Positions 1-11,595 of a stretch of 64,000 bases of DNA are shown piece by piece. A model generated the notes under the pieces. That model was given only the letters and a program-made list of their open reading frames with translations, was not told where the DNA came from and made no database searches. This DNA comes from Carallia brachiata. Its lineage: Eukaryota; Streptophyta; Magnoliopsida; Malpighiales; Rhizophoraceae. Where the stretch lies: assembly GCA_021464245.1 (NCBI GenBank), contig JADCRB010000013.1:11459350-11523349 (forward strand), read 5' to 3'. A program made the position numbers and the translations under genes. How positions within the stretch are numbered: position 1 is the first letter of the stretch; each line of letters starts with the position of its first letter.

Positions 1-1800
1 TCCTGTGAAAATTCTGCCGTGGTACGTTACCATTTGAATCAGACTAAAGTTCTCCGATTTCATCAAGTCTCTTTTGTTTTTCTCTTCATTTTTTTTTTTT
101 AAGACCTCATTAGGTGGTGTTGGCACCAAAGTAGATTTACAAGTTATTCAATCATATCTTACAATTTACCTTTTAAAAAAAAATTCAACTAGATTCATAT
201 CATTTTGATCCTAACTAATGTTTTTTTTAAAAAAAATAGTGGTGAAATAGAATTAAAAAAATTCATTGAAATTATTGTTCCTTTTAATATGGGCCAGTGA
301 ATTTCAGTTTGGGCCTACGAATCCACAGTAAATTTACCTTATTTTCAATGTCACAACTCTATTACTTACTTGCTGGGACTTGCTTAAATTTTAACATAAA
401 ATATTTATGCAATAAAAGAAAAAAAAAAAGAGTTTGTACCCACTATAATTCTTTTTACCGGATTTATTTTTCACTTAAAAGTTTTCTTTCTATATGAAAA
501 CACACATATCTCACTTTCAGCAAGATAACTAATTATTTTTTAACCTACACTACGCATTCACTTTTACGCTTCCGCATTATATTCGACTGGAATATCTTGG
601 CACTTTCCATTTTATTTATAATTAAAAAAAAAATCTAAGCCACGAGCTTTTCCCTAGTGGGGAAATGAAAGTTGCTACATCAAAAGAGGTTGATTGTTAA
701 AAGTTGCTATCCAATAAGTTTTTCCGTTATTTAAAAGTGCACAATAACTGGGATACAGAAGTTTCATCATGATTGCCCGACTTGTAGGAAAAAATCATTG
801 TTGAGATAGTTAAGAAATTAAAATAGAGTTTTTAGAATTTAAACGTAAAATTAAAAAAGCTTTAATTTGTAGAAATGAATTTTAATTTGATTTATTTTTT
901 GCATGTATAATTTACTTATAATTTTATATAACATAATAAATGGGACTTATTAAAAAATAAAAAATAGATTACTATTGAATTATATTCAAAATATAAGTAA
1001 AATAAGTAAATACTACAAACAGAATGTCCTAAGTAATTATACTAAAAAAACAAAGAAAAAAAAAGTATTGATTTTATGAGTTTGGTATTAAGAACTATCT
1101 CATATGTTCCTAGGTTATTGAAGGCAACATCTTCCTAATTCCTATATAATACATCTGCATATTTCTAGAGCGCCAATACAAGGGAAAAAAAAGCAAAAGA
1201 GCACACAAACACCTTAATTTAGTTAGAATAACCAATTTGTTCAAAATTTAATTCATTTCTCTTCTGAAATTAAAAAAATGTTGAGCCTCATAGATCCGAA
1301 CCCTAAAAAAAAATAAACAAAATAATTACATGTATTGATGGGAAAAGATATGTGGCATGCATAAAAACTAATCATAAAATTAACACGTAAAATCTGAATT
1401 ATTAAATCGTAAAATTTTATTAAATTAAAAAATAAATAAATTATTAAATTAATTACGTATTATTTAATATATGTACACGAAATTTTATCATCGACTGAAA
1501 CGAGATCAGATGTTTCCTCGCCATTTCTCTTACTATGTGGATTTGACAGAATGTTAAACGTGGCAACTTAATTTCCACGAAGTTGGCATTGGCGTTAAAT
1601 ACCGCGGATCCTTGGAAAAGGTTCAAGAAGAAGAATCCACGGGTGGAGGACCCGCAAGCAAAGTATCATAAAGTCTGTAATTAACAGCGCAGGACCAGCG
1701 TAAGATGGCTTGGTCGGAGGCCTCCAATCACAGAACTGAAATTCAAATTTCAGGTCCTACTCTTCGGCCTCTCATTGTTTTACTCTTGGCTTATTAATTT
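1..1800. other. AT-rich intergenic DNA, no gene seen
   Basis: This stretch is AT-rich with many A and T runs. No open frame longer than about 66 codons occurs, and none resembles a known protein. A short GC-richer part around 1550-1760 has no recognisable coding content. Confidence 0.6.
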
Positions 1801-1814
1801 CAATGAACAAAAAA

Positions 1815-2780
1815 AAATCTTAACGACTGTATTTAAAAAATTTAGATTTCTGTCCGTATTAAATTTTATTTTTAAAAAGAAGATATAAGATTTATAAGAT
1901 AAAAAAGAAAATGTGTTTATTATATACCCTGTGCAGTTAAATAAATCTCATAATAAAAAAAAAATCATTTTAATTTTTATTTACGGTTCAGTCAGTGTCC
2001 ACCTGAATTCTCTAACTGAAAAGTTGAAATTCTCAACTCAACCATTCCATAAGTTCCTGGAGTAAACATAAACTTCGAGTTAAAAAAATATTCATGTACT
2101 TAATCAAGGCCTTCTGCCTGTAATCTAAAAATTATTTTGTCCTTATATTTTAGTCATAAAAGATTTAGATCTCTATCAGTCAAATATTAAGTTTTAATTT
2201 TCAAAAGAAAATATGATATTTATAAGATAAAAAAATAAAATAATTTTTATTATATATAACTCACAATTGAATAAATCTCTTAATAAAAAATAAAATTTAT
2301 TTTAGTCCCTGTCCATCGTTTAGTCGTTGTCAACTTCAATTCTCAACTATTCCAAAAGCTCCTTAGAATATAGAGTAAATGTAAAGTTGAGGTTAGAAAG
2401 TATTAATCCACTTACATCGAGGCCTTCTGCCTTTAATCTAAAAATTATTTTGTCTCAATATTTTAATCATGAAAAATTTAGATCTCTGTCGATAAAATAT
2501 TAAATTTTAATTTTAGAAAGAATATATGAGATTTATAAGATGAAGAAAATAAAATTATCTATATTGTATATTTTAAAGTTGAAAGAGTCTCCTAATAAAA
2601 AACACAAAAATAATTTTAATCTCCGTGCATGATTTAGTTAGTGTCAATTTGAGTTCTCTAATTGAAAAGTTCAAATTCTCAACTCAACCATTTCAGAATT
2701 TCTCAAAACGAAGGAAATACAAAGTTTAAATTAGAAAGTTTTAATCCGCTAATCCATTTTGCCTTTAATCTGTATGTACT
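1815..2780. repeat. Three-unit tandem array, period about 313-328 bp
   Basis: Three degenerate head-to-tail units are visible. The marker word tttataagat recurs at 1891, 2219 and 2532, giving spacings of 328 and 313 bp. Around it each unit has the same order of words: a 'ctaaaaattattttgtc' start, 'atttagatctctgtc', 'gatttataagat', 'aaatctcttaataaaa', 'tctcaactcaaccatt' and 'gccttctgcctttaatc'. The units have diverged by many substitutions and small indels, so the array is old. It has no coding potential. A diverged single copy of the end of a unit may occur near 12530-12790. Confidence 0.75.
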
Positions 2781-4728
2781 TGGACTTTTGGGCCCACTAT
2801 TTTAGCCCAGTAACCTTGGGCCTCTCCCAACCCAAAGTGGCTCACATTCAACTCCGTAAGCCTAACAGAAAACGGCCGAGAGTTTAGGACCAAAAAAAAA
2901 AAAAGAAAAAGGCCGAGAGTTCATCACAATAATCCTATTTTGTGTTGAAACACAAAACTCACCAATCTTATTGCCCAGCCCATCAATTACAGGAGTTAAA
3001 AAAAATTCAAAAATTTTGGTTAATTGACAAAATTAAATTAAACAGAACTAAATTTTTAGTTAATTAAATTAATTTAATAATTAGTTAATTGAACCAATTA
3101 AAAATTGAATAATTTGATTTAGGAATAATTTTCGACACAAAAAATTGTAGTTAACCGAACTGAACTGAATATTTATAAAAATGATTTCAGTTTAATATGA
3201 ATATGCAATATGTTAGATTAACGCTCCATAGATATTGCTTTTATTTGAAATGTGACTATCATCGATTGATACTTGGCTAATTGATAGAACATATATGTTG
3301 ATCTTATATTTGTTCGAAATAGTAGCTATAGGTTGCTTGCCTTGTTATCCTTAGTTGATTTGGTTTGTGATCTTACTTATTAAGTACATGGAAAAACATA
3401 TTTAAAATTATATTTTGCATGGATGTAAATTAAATTAGTGGATTATTATATAATATTTATGAGTTATGAGTTCAATGTTAAATTAAATTAGCAGATTATT
3501 ATGTAATATTTATAAGTTATGAGTTCAATTTTTACTTCAATGACTGATAATATAGAGAATTAGTTTCTTAGATATAGATGAGAATTAAGAACTTTATGAT
3601 TATTGTTTTTTCAAATAAATAATCGAAATTGAACTGAATATTTCAATTACTTGAATTTTTTGTATGGAAATATTTTTAATTTTGTGTAATTGAAATTTTG
3701 ATTTGATTTTCAATTATAAGTATTTGGTTTGGATAACCAAACCATAGACATTTCTACCATCAACTACTCCTCCAATCAACCATGAAAACAATTTTTATAT
3801 CTTTGCTCACTCTCTCTATAGCCTTTCTTTGTTGCTCTTTAGGGAAGAACCGGAGGGTTTATAGCCCTTCTTTCAACATTTACAATTAGACGTGTTTCAT
3901 TGTGCAAGTTTGGCTTACACAATTATTTAATATTATTTAATAATTTATTTATTTTTTTAATATTGATTATCAAAATATTTATATCATTTTAATATTATTT
4001 TATTATTACTTAAATATTGTTACTTAATATTTTTATAATTTTATATCAGCAAATTTTAATGAGCACAGATAATAAGCATCAATCTTTACACATGGTTACG
4101 TCCACGGATACAGATTCAACAAAAAAAAATAAGTGGGCTTTGATTTAAAAAAACAAACGTAACAGTTAACATTCAGTAGAAAATTCAATGATTAAGAATT
4201 TAAGTTTATGTTTTTTAAAGGAAAATTTGATGGTTAAAAATTTAAATTTTATCTTGAAGATTCTGAATTTTAATCTTAAAGAAGTGGTGTAAAATTTATA
4301 GAATAGAGAGAGCTATTGTATAATATAATTCATTACATATCAAGCGATGTTATTATATAATTCACGCCTCAATTCGCCTAAAAACTTTTATTTTCAAAAT
4401 TTTAGATTTTAATATTAAGAAGAGAGTGTAAAACATATCAAAATAGGGAATGCCACCTGATTAATAATCGTAAAGAAACAAAATGGATAATTAAGGTTAA
4501 AAATTTATACGTTTATCTCCATCTTAATCTTCAACAATAGAAACACTTTTTAAAAATTATAATTAGTGTCTACGTGGCATATACACAATTATTTAAAATT
4601 TTAAATTATAAAAAATATTTTAAATTTTTTAAAAATAAATATATTATTAAATATTATTAATTAATTACATACTTTTCATATGTTTCACTAAATATATCTA
4701 TACTTTCCTCCATGATTTTCAAGACCTT
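2781..4728. other. AT-rich intergenic DNA, no gene seen
   Basis: No supportable reading frame is present. The part at 3010-3740 is rich in 'aattaa' words and contains two near-identical short segments (about 3437-3475 and 3482-3525) built on 'agattattatataatatttatgagttatgagttc'-like text, which suggests local duplication. Confidence 0.5.
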
Positions 4729-4784
4729 TTAGGATCTATTTGTTTGTTCTGCAGAAAACAACATTCGAAAAAAACATTTTCTAA

Positions 4785-6041
4785 GTGCCCGTTTGGAGTG
4801 GTTTAAGTTTTCTGTTTTCTGTTTATTTTTCACAAAAAAAAATAGGAAACATTTTTGTTATTGATTCTGTTTTCTGTTTTTTGTTGAAAAGTTAAAAGTG
4901 TTTTTCAAAGAAAAAAATCAAATTGGGAAAACAATAAAAATAGCTTTCCGATTTTATTTTTCACTTTTTTTCTATATTTTCTCTCACAACATTTTCTTTC
5001 TCTATCCACCATCTTTATCATATATCTCTTTACTCATCCTCTCTCTATCCCTCTACATTTTTTCTCTCACTACTCATTCTCTCTCAACTCATTCTCTCTC
5101 TACCCTCTCTCTCCCTTTTCTATTTCTACCATTCTTTCTCTACCCTCTCTCTCTCTCTATTTTCTCTCTCTCCTCTCTCCCTTTTTTTCTATCTCTACCA
5201 TTCTCGCTCTACCCTCTCTCTCTCTATTTTCTCTCTCTACTCATTCTCTCTCTACTCATTCTCTCTCTACCCTCTCTCTCCTTTTTATATCTCTATCATT
5301 CTCTCTCTCCTCTCTCCCTTTTTTTGAATCTCTACCATTCTCTCTCTACCATCTCTCTCTATTTTCTCTCTCTACTCATTCTCTCTCTACTCTCTCTCTC
5401 CTTTTTCTATCTCTATCATCTCTCTCTCTCTCTCTCTGCTCTCTTTTTTCTATTTCTACCATTTCTCTCTCTCTAACCTCTCTCTCTCCTTTTCTCTCTC
5501 TATTCATTCTCTCTACCCAAAATCTTTCACTTTTTTCTTGTTTTACTTTCAGTCTCTCTACGCATTCTCTCTCTACCTCTCGCTCTCTCATTTTTCTCTC
5601 TCTATCATTCTCTTTACTCGTTCTTTCTCTACTCTCTCTCTCTTTCTCTCTTTAGTCATGTTTCCTCTACGCATTCTCTCTCTCTACCTCTCTCTCTCAT
5701 TTTCTCTCTCTACTATTCTGTTTACTCATTCTTTCTCAACCCTTCTCTTTATGTCATTATCTCTACTCATTCTCTTTTTTCTCTCTTTCTCTCTCCTTTT
5801 TCTCTCTCTACTCATTCTCTCTCTACCCTTTTTCTCTCTCTCTCTCTCTCCCATTTTTCTCTCTATATTTATACTCTTTTTACTATTTCTCTTACTATCC
5901 TTTTTCTACTTATTTTTTATTCTTATAGAAAAAAAATCAAAAATTGACAGCAATAAATACAAAAATTCAGCAAACAGCAAAAAAAAAAAACAGAAATTGA
6001 AAAACATAAACAAAAAACTGACAGTGTCTCCAAACGGATCC
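4785..6041. mobile_element. Inner element with inverted ends around a CT microsatellite
   Basis: The left end gtgcccgtttggag is matched in inverted orientation by the right end ctccaaacggatc, with further A/T-rich similarity inward (ctgttttctgttt against aaacataaacaaaaaac). It lies inside the larger inverted-repeat element and would be the younger of the two. The interior is dominated by CT repeats. I found no certain target duplication. Confidence 0.45.
4975..5890. repeat. Long interrupted CT/GA microsatellite
   Basis: More than 900 bp consist of ctctctct runs interrupted by tac, tatt, cattc and poly-T words, repeatedly forming phrases such as 'ctctactcattctctctcta'. Long open frames rich in Ser, Leu and Phe (or Arg and Glu on the other strand) arise only because the repeat lacks stop codons. 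It is not coding. Such polypyrimidine tracts can adopt triplex DNA. Confidence 0.9.
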
Positions 6042-6179
6042 TAAATTTTCCCGCATTTGGTACATGAACAAAAACAGAAACTTTATCCGAATGTCAGCAA
6101 AAAAATAACATGAATTTATCTAATTATTTTTTCAAAAAAATGAGATCCCATTTTGTTAAATTGAATGTCATTTTTCACA

Positions 6180-6510
6180 GCCAACACCACAACTCAACAC
6201 CACCACCACCGTCGCAACAGCCACCCTTTCTCTTCCTTCTCTGCTACTTCTACACTCAGCACAGGAAAATTCGCGACGGACACCGACGAGATCAAACCTA
6301 ATACCTGGGAGCCTTAATCCGAATCCGAGAGTAAATTCGCCGCCAACCTTGCCGGCGAACATGGGTGCCTCAGAATGCTTCTACTTTTGGGGGTGCCGCC
6401 GATCTTGCTCTCAGGATCGATGGGTATCTGCACAGCGGCATCTCGGCTCGAAGGGCAGCGCGCGGTCATCGAGCGGGGGACGACGAGTTCGGCACATGCT
6501 CACCGAATCT
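6180..6510. other. GC-rich island, possible captured gene fragment
   Basis: The segment has CpG-containing words (cgccgccaacc, gccggcgaac, gcgcgcggtc) in an otherwise AT-rich setting. Short open frames exist on both strands (6110-6301 +, 6168-6362 -), but neither resembles a known protein. It may be an exon piece carried by the surrounding transposon-like element, or an unrelated pseudogene. Confidence 0.3.
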
Positions 6511-6837
6511 TGAAGCAAAATCAAAGGAACCTTAAAACTTGAAATAAATTTGCAACAAATAAACAGAAAGGGGAGGAGGAAATGCAAGAGAAATGATTAT
6601 GAAGGAATTGATTAAATCTGAAAAGATGCAAGAGAGATGCAAGAGAACGAGAGATTGGCCAAATATTTTATACAGAATGTTATTTTTTTAGTGAGACAAA
6701 CACACCCTTTAATAGAAAATAAAAATTGTAACGAATGAATTATTGATTTGTGACTGTATAATTTCCCACCTCAGCCCCTGCCAATCTGCAGCCAAAAATT
6801 TTGAAAGACTAAAAAAAAACCCTGTTAATAGTTTTTG

Positions 6838-7830
6838 GTGATGTTAATCTTCGCAAGGACTCTCTCAGTTTCAATGAAGACAATGGAGGAGCAACAAGGA
6901 ATAGTTGGTGAAGCAAAGTTTCCACCTTTGTCTCTTCTCTTTCTCTGATTTTTTAGCCCTCTCCTCTCTCCTCCCAGTCAAGTCTCCTCCAAAATTTTAT
7001 TTTATATTTTCATGTAAGAATTGTATCAATTTTTGTTGTTATAGGAAACAATGAAGATTGTTACTTTTTTGGTTTTACAACACTCTCAACTCTGTTTCTG
7101 TATCAAGCAAGTAAGCATTTATCTTCTCTCCCCTTTTGTTTATCAAACAAACCCAGTGGCACTTTTATTCTTTTTTTTTCTTTTTTTGCAGGATTGTTTT
7201 AAATTTAGGTTGTGTTGTTTAAGTTAATTCTTAGGAGATCGAATTTTATTAATTGAATGCAGCCAGAAGGAACAGAGAATTCTGTATACCTTTAGCCTTC
7301 AGTTTTCTTGGATCATTAGAGCATATATAACAGTGGGTACTTTAATGATGCTCCCATCTTTATTAGTTGCTTAATGTAGTTATTCTCTATTGTGGTCCCG
7401 TGATCTCAGTGAAACAGCTTTTTTGTGATCTTTTTCAGACTCCACAGTGTAAGCGTTTCGTGCAATGACATTTTCTTTTTTTTTTTTTTTCATTTTTATT
7501 GTTGGTGTGCATCTATTTGTTTAACAATTGTTTGATCCCCAAAGTAAAATGAAGATTCTGCCAAATCTGAAACCGGCTCAAGCTCTCAAGTTGAAGCAGC
7601 TTAGCGTGCTAATTCTTGCTAAGACAAACAAGGTAGTGGTGGGTTATGTAACTGTTGCTGAATATTGCTTCTCCTGGTAGATTGGAATCTATTTCTTTTT
7701 GACTTATTGATATGTGAGCAGATGATATTAGCTAAGTGTGCTTATCAAAGATCATGGAATTTGAGTTTGTCCCGCAGGATCTGGATCTCATTCTTTTAGT
7801 CTCTGTGGAGTTTGAAAATTGAAACATCTA
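6838..7830 (+). pseudogene. CSN7: Truncated decayed copy of COP9 signalosome subunit 7 gene
   Basis: This segment lines up, introns included, with the first three exons of the larger CSN7-like locus at 13.9-24.6 kb, but lacks the retrotransposon. The exon 1 region begins at the ATG at 6874 (MKTMEEQQ) and has then lost about 70 bp and the frame. Exon 2 remains at 7263-7305 (PEGTENSVY, then a stop). Exon 3 at about 7550-7632 still reads LPNLKPAQALKLKQL and ends at a good GT donor. Similarity continues into the next intron and stops near 7830, so exons 4 onward are absent. CSN7 is a PCI-domain subunit of the COP9 signalosome, which removes NEDD8 from cullins. This copy cannot make it. It ends about 70 bp from the 3' end of the convergent lectin kinase gene. 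Confidence 0.8.
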
Positions 7831-7901
7831 ATGAAAAAATATTGCAATTTCATATTTGTAGTTCTAAGACATTTCTGTTTAGCAATAAACTGCTACCCAA
7901 A

Positions 7902-9040
7902 CTACCAATAGCTTGAATTGCCAGCAGTTGAACTAAAGGAAGAAGGACAAGTAGGTGAAGGGACTTCAACAAAACCTTCCAACATTTCCATGACTATCTT
8001 CATTGTAGGCCTTTTTGAAGGATCCTCTTGAATGCACCAGAAAGCTATTTTCACCCAGCTTTGCAGTCTGCCCATGTCGCTCATGGCCTCGTCGCCGCTA
8101 TCCACCAAAAGATCAGTTCTTCCTTCAACATAACAATCATAAGCCCAGTCAGTTAGTATTGCTCGTTCTTCTTCTTCAATCTCCAGTTGAACGCTCTTTC
8201 TGCAGCAGATGATCTCCAATAACAGCACTCCAAAACTGTAGACGTCAACTTTGGCAGTAACAGGCACGTTCTTGAACCATTCGGGGGCGACATAGCCTCG
8301 TGTTCCTCTGATCATAGTACGAGTTCGCGTTTGATCAGAGAGCAACAGTTTTGCCAATCCAAAGTCGGATATCTTTGCATTCAGATGATCATCCAGAAGT
8401 ATATTTTGAGGCTTGATATCGCAATGGATTATGGGGACGTCACAATCTTCGTGCAAGTACAATAGTCCTTTCGCAATTCCTAAGGCAATCCCGACTCTCT
8501 GATGCCAATTTGGCCTTGGATGTTTGAAGAGGAAGCTTGCCAAAGCGCCATTGCTCATGAACTCATATATCAGAAGCCTATTAGGCCCTTCAATACAGTA
8601 GCCAAGCAACCGGACAAGATTCTTATGATGAGTTTTTCCAATCGCACTCACCTCAGTTCTGAATTCCCTTTCCCTATCTTCAGCCAACTTGTCCAATTTC
8701 TTCACTGCAATGACATCTCTCGAACCAGATTTGAGGATACCTTTATACACAATCCCAAAGGAGCCCCTCCCTAGCTCTTCCTGGAAACAACCTGTTGCTT
8801 CCTCGAGTTCCTCGTAAGCAAATGAACGCAAATTTGTCTCAAAAATCTTTGGATCCTGCACATCAATTTGCAATTTTTGCTTGTTCATCTTGAACAGAAT
8901 TAGTGGAGCAAAGACTAGGAAAAGCAGGTTCAGGAATGCAGAACAACCCAAAAATGCTCCTAGCACTACTGATTTATCACTTTTACTGTTAGAGTTGGAG
9001 CAACCTGAAGGAGGAACTTCTTTCCTTATTTTGAACAGAA
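7902..9040 (-). CDS. Membrane and kinase half of a G-type lectin receptor-like kinase
   Basis: This frame carries the C-terminal half of a G-type lectin S-receptor-like Ser/Thr kinase. Counting from the GTG-coded position at 8966, a hydrophobic membrane span covers about residues 1-25 and a full kinase domain follows: glycine loop GRGSFG (66-71), AVKK lysine (89), catalytic loop HCDIKPQN (181-188), DFG (201-203) and APE (227-229). HCD in place of HRD makes it a non-RD kinase, common among immune receptor kinases. It ends near ...SSYW, the usual family length. The frame opens downstream of an in-frame TAA at about 9048-9050 and has no ATG start that would retain the membrane span. It was therefore once joined to the ectodomain frame upstream, and a net +1 (or -2) change near 9036-9050 separates them. 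Expression as a stand-alone kinase is doubtful. Confidence 0.88.
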
Positions 9041-10293
9041 TTTGAGATTACAGGCTTATTTCTTCCATTGGAGAGTGGCAATCTTTTCTTCCAACATCTA
9101 CTTCCATCAAAAATGGCAACGGCACAGGAGCAATCATGCAAGCAGGAATCCTCACATTGAGTTTGACTATATGGTTCCAACCTTTCATAATCATTTAGTG
9201 GCCAATCTACGTTATCAACCTTCGTGAAGTTATACAATTCTTCGGGCGCTCTTGAGCCGTCATCTTGTCCACAGCCTTGTGGAAAAGTTGGTATGCAACC
9301 CCCAAATGTGTTTTGTGGATCAGAAAAAGCATACCCTGGTGGGCAGTAACAGCTAGGCCTGGAGTTCTCAAGGGAGCAATAGCTATTGAAGCCACATGCA
9401 CCACTACCAATGTCACTAAAAATTTGGGAACACATATCTTTAGGTACAAACTGCACAGGCAACCATGTCTGATTGCCACTAGAATCCTTCGGACAAGCAT
9501 ATTGAGTGAAAACTCCATCATAATCCAACGTTGCTCGATAATAGTAATAATCTGTCCTAGTAGACACAGCATTCCATCCTGGAAGTTGAACGGTACTTCC
9601 ATTGCTATTAACTATGTAAATGTTTGCTGACTCATCATAAACAAACTGATAGCCAGACGCAGAAGCATTTGCACTGTAAGTATTACTGCTATAATAAGGC
9701 TTATATTGGGATTCACTTGGCCATCCTATAAGATTGAGCTGGACACTACCATTTCTGAAATTGAGCTGAAACCTTCCCTTTAAGTAATTGGTTTTTGTTA
9801 GTCTGGAAAACAACATGTCACTTAAATTCAATGTTTGGTTGGGCAAGATTGTGTCTGTAGGATGCTTGAAGCTCTCCCAAAGATAAGCAGAACCATTACC
9901 TGCAAGCACAAAGTTCCCTGTGTCAAGCATGGCAGCAGAAGTTATTGTGGTGCCTGGTTCTGCCTTCCATATTGTCATGCCTTTTGGATCGGTTAAAGCA
10001 AGGTTGCTTGCTGTGAGCTCAACTTTTGATCCTGCAGGCACCTCCAGGTTGATTGAACTGTCTCCAGTTGCATGCCAAATGATGGTCCTATCAGGAATCT
10101 TGTTGAACCAAATGGCTAGCAGGAAGAGGCTTGAGTTGGGGGCTTGGCGAAAGCCAAAGGCAAAGTCCTGAGATGGTGATAGCCAAGGAGAATTGTCATT
10201 TGTGGTAAGTGATGAGCTCAGAGTTATGTTGGCTATGGAGGAATTGGGCTGAAGGGAAAGGAAGAGAAGGAAAAGAAAAGCGAAAAAAGCCAT
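8989..10293 (-). CDS. Ectodomain half of a G-type lectin receptor-like kinase, frame-broken
   Basis: A clear ATG at 10293 starts a 434-residue protein in one exon, as is usual for this family. It has a signal peptide (about 1-21, [15 protein letters not shown]), a B-lectin domain (about 25-150, with SQDFAFGF and LDTGNFVL), a linker, a Cys-rich EGF-like region (about 299-333) and a PAN-like region (about 370-402, [17 protein letters not shown]). Several N-glycosylation sequons occur. The family predicts a membrane span and kinase next; instead the frame drifts at about residue 416 and stops at 8989. If expressed as read, the product is a secreted lectin-PAN protein, comparable in layout to the secreted S-locus glycoproteins. 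A sequencing or assembly error is the main alternative. Ligand binding at the cell surface is inferred from the family. Confidence 0.9.
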   Translation of the reverse strand: MAFFAFLFLLFLSLQPNSSIANITLSSSLTTNDNSPWLSPSQDFAFGFRQAPNSSLFLLAIWFNKIPDRTIIWHATGDSSINLEVPAGSKVELTASNLALTDPKGMTIWKAEPGTTITSAAMLDTGNFVLAGNGSAYLWESFKHPTDTILPNQTLNLSDMLFSRLTKTNYLKGRFQLNFRNGSVQLNLIGWPSESQYKPYYSSNTYSANASASGYQFVYDESANIYIVNSNGSTVQLPGWNAVSTRTDYYYYRATLDYDGVFTQYACPKDSSGNQTWLPVQFVPKDMCSQIFSDIGSGACGFNSYCSLENSRPSCYCPPGYAFSDPQNTFGGCIPTFPQGCGQDDGSRAPEELYNFTKVDNVDWPLNDYERLEPYSQTQCEDSCLHDCSCAVAIFDGSRCWKKRLPLSNGRNKPVISNSVQNKERSSSFRLLQL

Positions 10294-10370
10294 TAATTGC
10301 TGTAACTAAGCTAAGTCAAAAAACTTCAGGCACAAAGGCCAATAATTTGTGGCAAGTTTTCTCAGTCAAT

Positions 10371-10381
10371 TTTATAAATAG
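10371..10381 (-). promoter_or_regulatory. TATA box of the lectin receptor kinase
   Basis: On the minus strand the sequence reads CTATTTATAAA, about 80 bp upstream of the ATG at 10293. This implies a short 5' leader of about 50 bp. It fits a single-exon receptor kinase gene. Confidence 0.6.
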
Positions 10382-11595
10382 TTAGTCAGTTAACTACTGA
10401 ACCTTCCTGCTAGGACTTCAACACACAACGGATTCCATGCCAACGTGTTTTTCTTTTGAACTTTGCCAAACTTCTACAGGTTTCCAGTTTATATTCTGCC
10501 ACGCTATATCAACATGTGATAAAGACTTTGACTAGTTTCTGTCTGCCATTCAACTTTCCTCAGTTTCTTTTGTTCTCTTTCGTTTATGGTCATTTAGGGA
10601 CCTAATATTCTGATAAGCGACAAAGTTTGTAAAAATCAGGATAATTTGGGAGGAAAAAAAATTTTTAACTGTCATTTATATTTCTGAAAGACAAGCCTAA
10701 TAATAACAAAAAAATTATTCTAATATGATTTTATAGTCATAGATTTAAATGACAAATGTGGATTTTTAATATATTAAGACGTCCCTTATAAATCCACCAA
10801 ATTTATATAATATTTTCAATGTCTCGACTCTATATTTTGTTGGCCTCTTGATAACTAACTAAATATACTAATGAAGTTGAAAATGTCATTTTGAGTAGTT
10901 GTTGACGCGTTGACGTCAGCTGCTTGATTTTCAATGGCGTTTGGTTCCAGCCGTCCTCGGGGTATTTGTTTTTTTCGTGCAGGTCCTCGGAATATTTGGC
11001 AATGCAGTCTTTCTTTGAATTTTCATGGCTTCATTATCTATCCTGAAGTCTTTGATTGCATCAGGTTGCCTACCTGATGAGACAGGTTTTATTTATCTCT
11101 CCACTCAATTAGGGGGAAAAAAAATTAGTATATGACAATACGTTTAATTTAAATGTATATACTTATTTAATCTGTCAAAAAATATATATACTTATTTATC
11201 TCTTCTTTATTTTTTTGAAAAATTAAACTTTAAATATATTTAATATTATTTTAAATACACTAAATGTTACCCTTAAACCTTAATTTTTAAAAATAATTTT
11301 TTTTATTTTTTTTGTCTTATTTTTAATTAATGTCTAACCACTTTTTTTTTTTTTTAAAAGGTGGGGACTGTGGCCTCCACTCTGAGTGAGAGCACGCTTG
11401 TGGCTTCCTAAGGTTCGTAGATGAAATGTGGCCTCCTCTCTGAGATGGAATGTTTTTTATGGGAAAAGTAAGAGTATCTAGAAAATAGTTATAAAATAAT
11501 TATAAGTAGTAAAAAAAAAATTTTTAACAAAAAAAATTTTTGAAACAAAATTCTTTTTTTGAAATTAAGGTTTAGAATAATATTAATTATATTCA
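10382..11595. other. Upstream region of lectin kinase and AT-rich spacer
   Basis: No gene is seen. The first 600 bp are the likely promoter of the minus-strand kinase. From 11100 the DNA is AT-rich with poly-T runs, and 11360-11460 contains two imperfect copies of a 'gtggcctccactctgag' word. Confidence 0.5.
10911..10918. promoter_or_regulatory. Palindromic TGACGTCA bZIP/TGA site
   Basis: A perfect TGACGTCA lies about 620 bp upstream of the lectin kinase start, preceded by two TTGACG W-box-like cores (about 10902 and 10910). TGA-class bZIP and WRKY factors bind such sites in defence genes. Function here is inferred from sequence alone. Confidence 0.35.

Larger units (their letters stand above)
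4729..6712. mobile_element. Probable outer non-autonomous DNA transposon with internal GC-rich segment
   Basis: The left end reads ggatctatttgtttgttc. The reverse complement of the right end (around 6680-6712) reads gggtgtgtttgtctcac, and both are followed by a similar 'aaca(a)cattc' stretch, so they look like degenerate terminal inverted repeats. The flanks (cctttta and ctttaa) could be a short target duplication but are not decisive. Inside the right half, 6180-6500 is strikingly GC-rich compared with its surroundings, as expected of a captured gene fragment. I could not identify its source. No transposase is present. Confidence 0.4.

Noticed and set aside
4898..6044. Two long plus-strand frames (192 and 168 codons) and a 71-codon minus-strand frame
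   Set aside because: They are produced by the CT/GA microsatellite, consist of Ser-Leu-Phe or Arg-Glu repeats and have no protein-like composition.
9207..9630. Open frames of 121-131 codons on both strands within the lectin kinase ectodomain
   Set aside because: They are shadows of the real coding frame, with no family resemblance.
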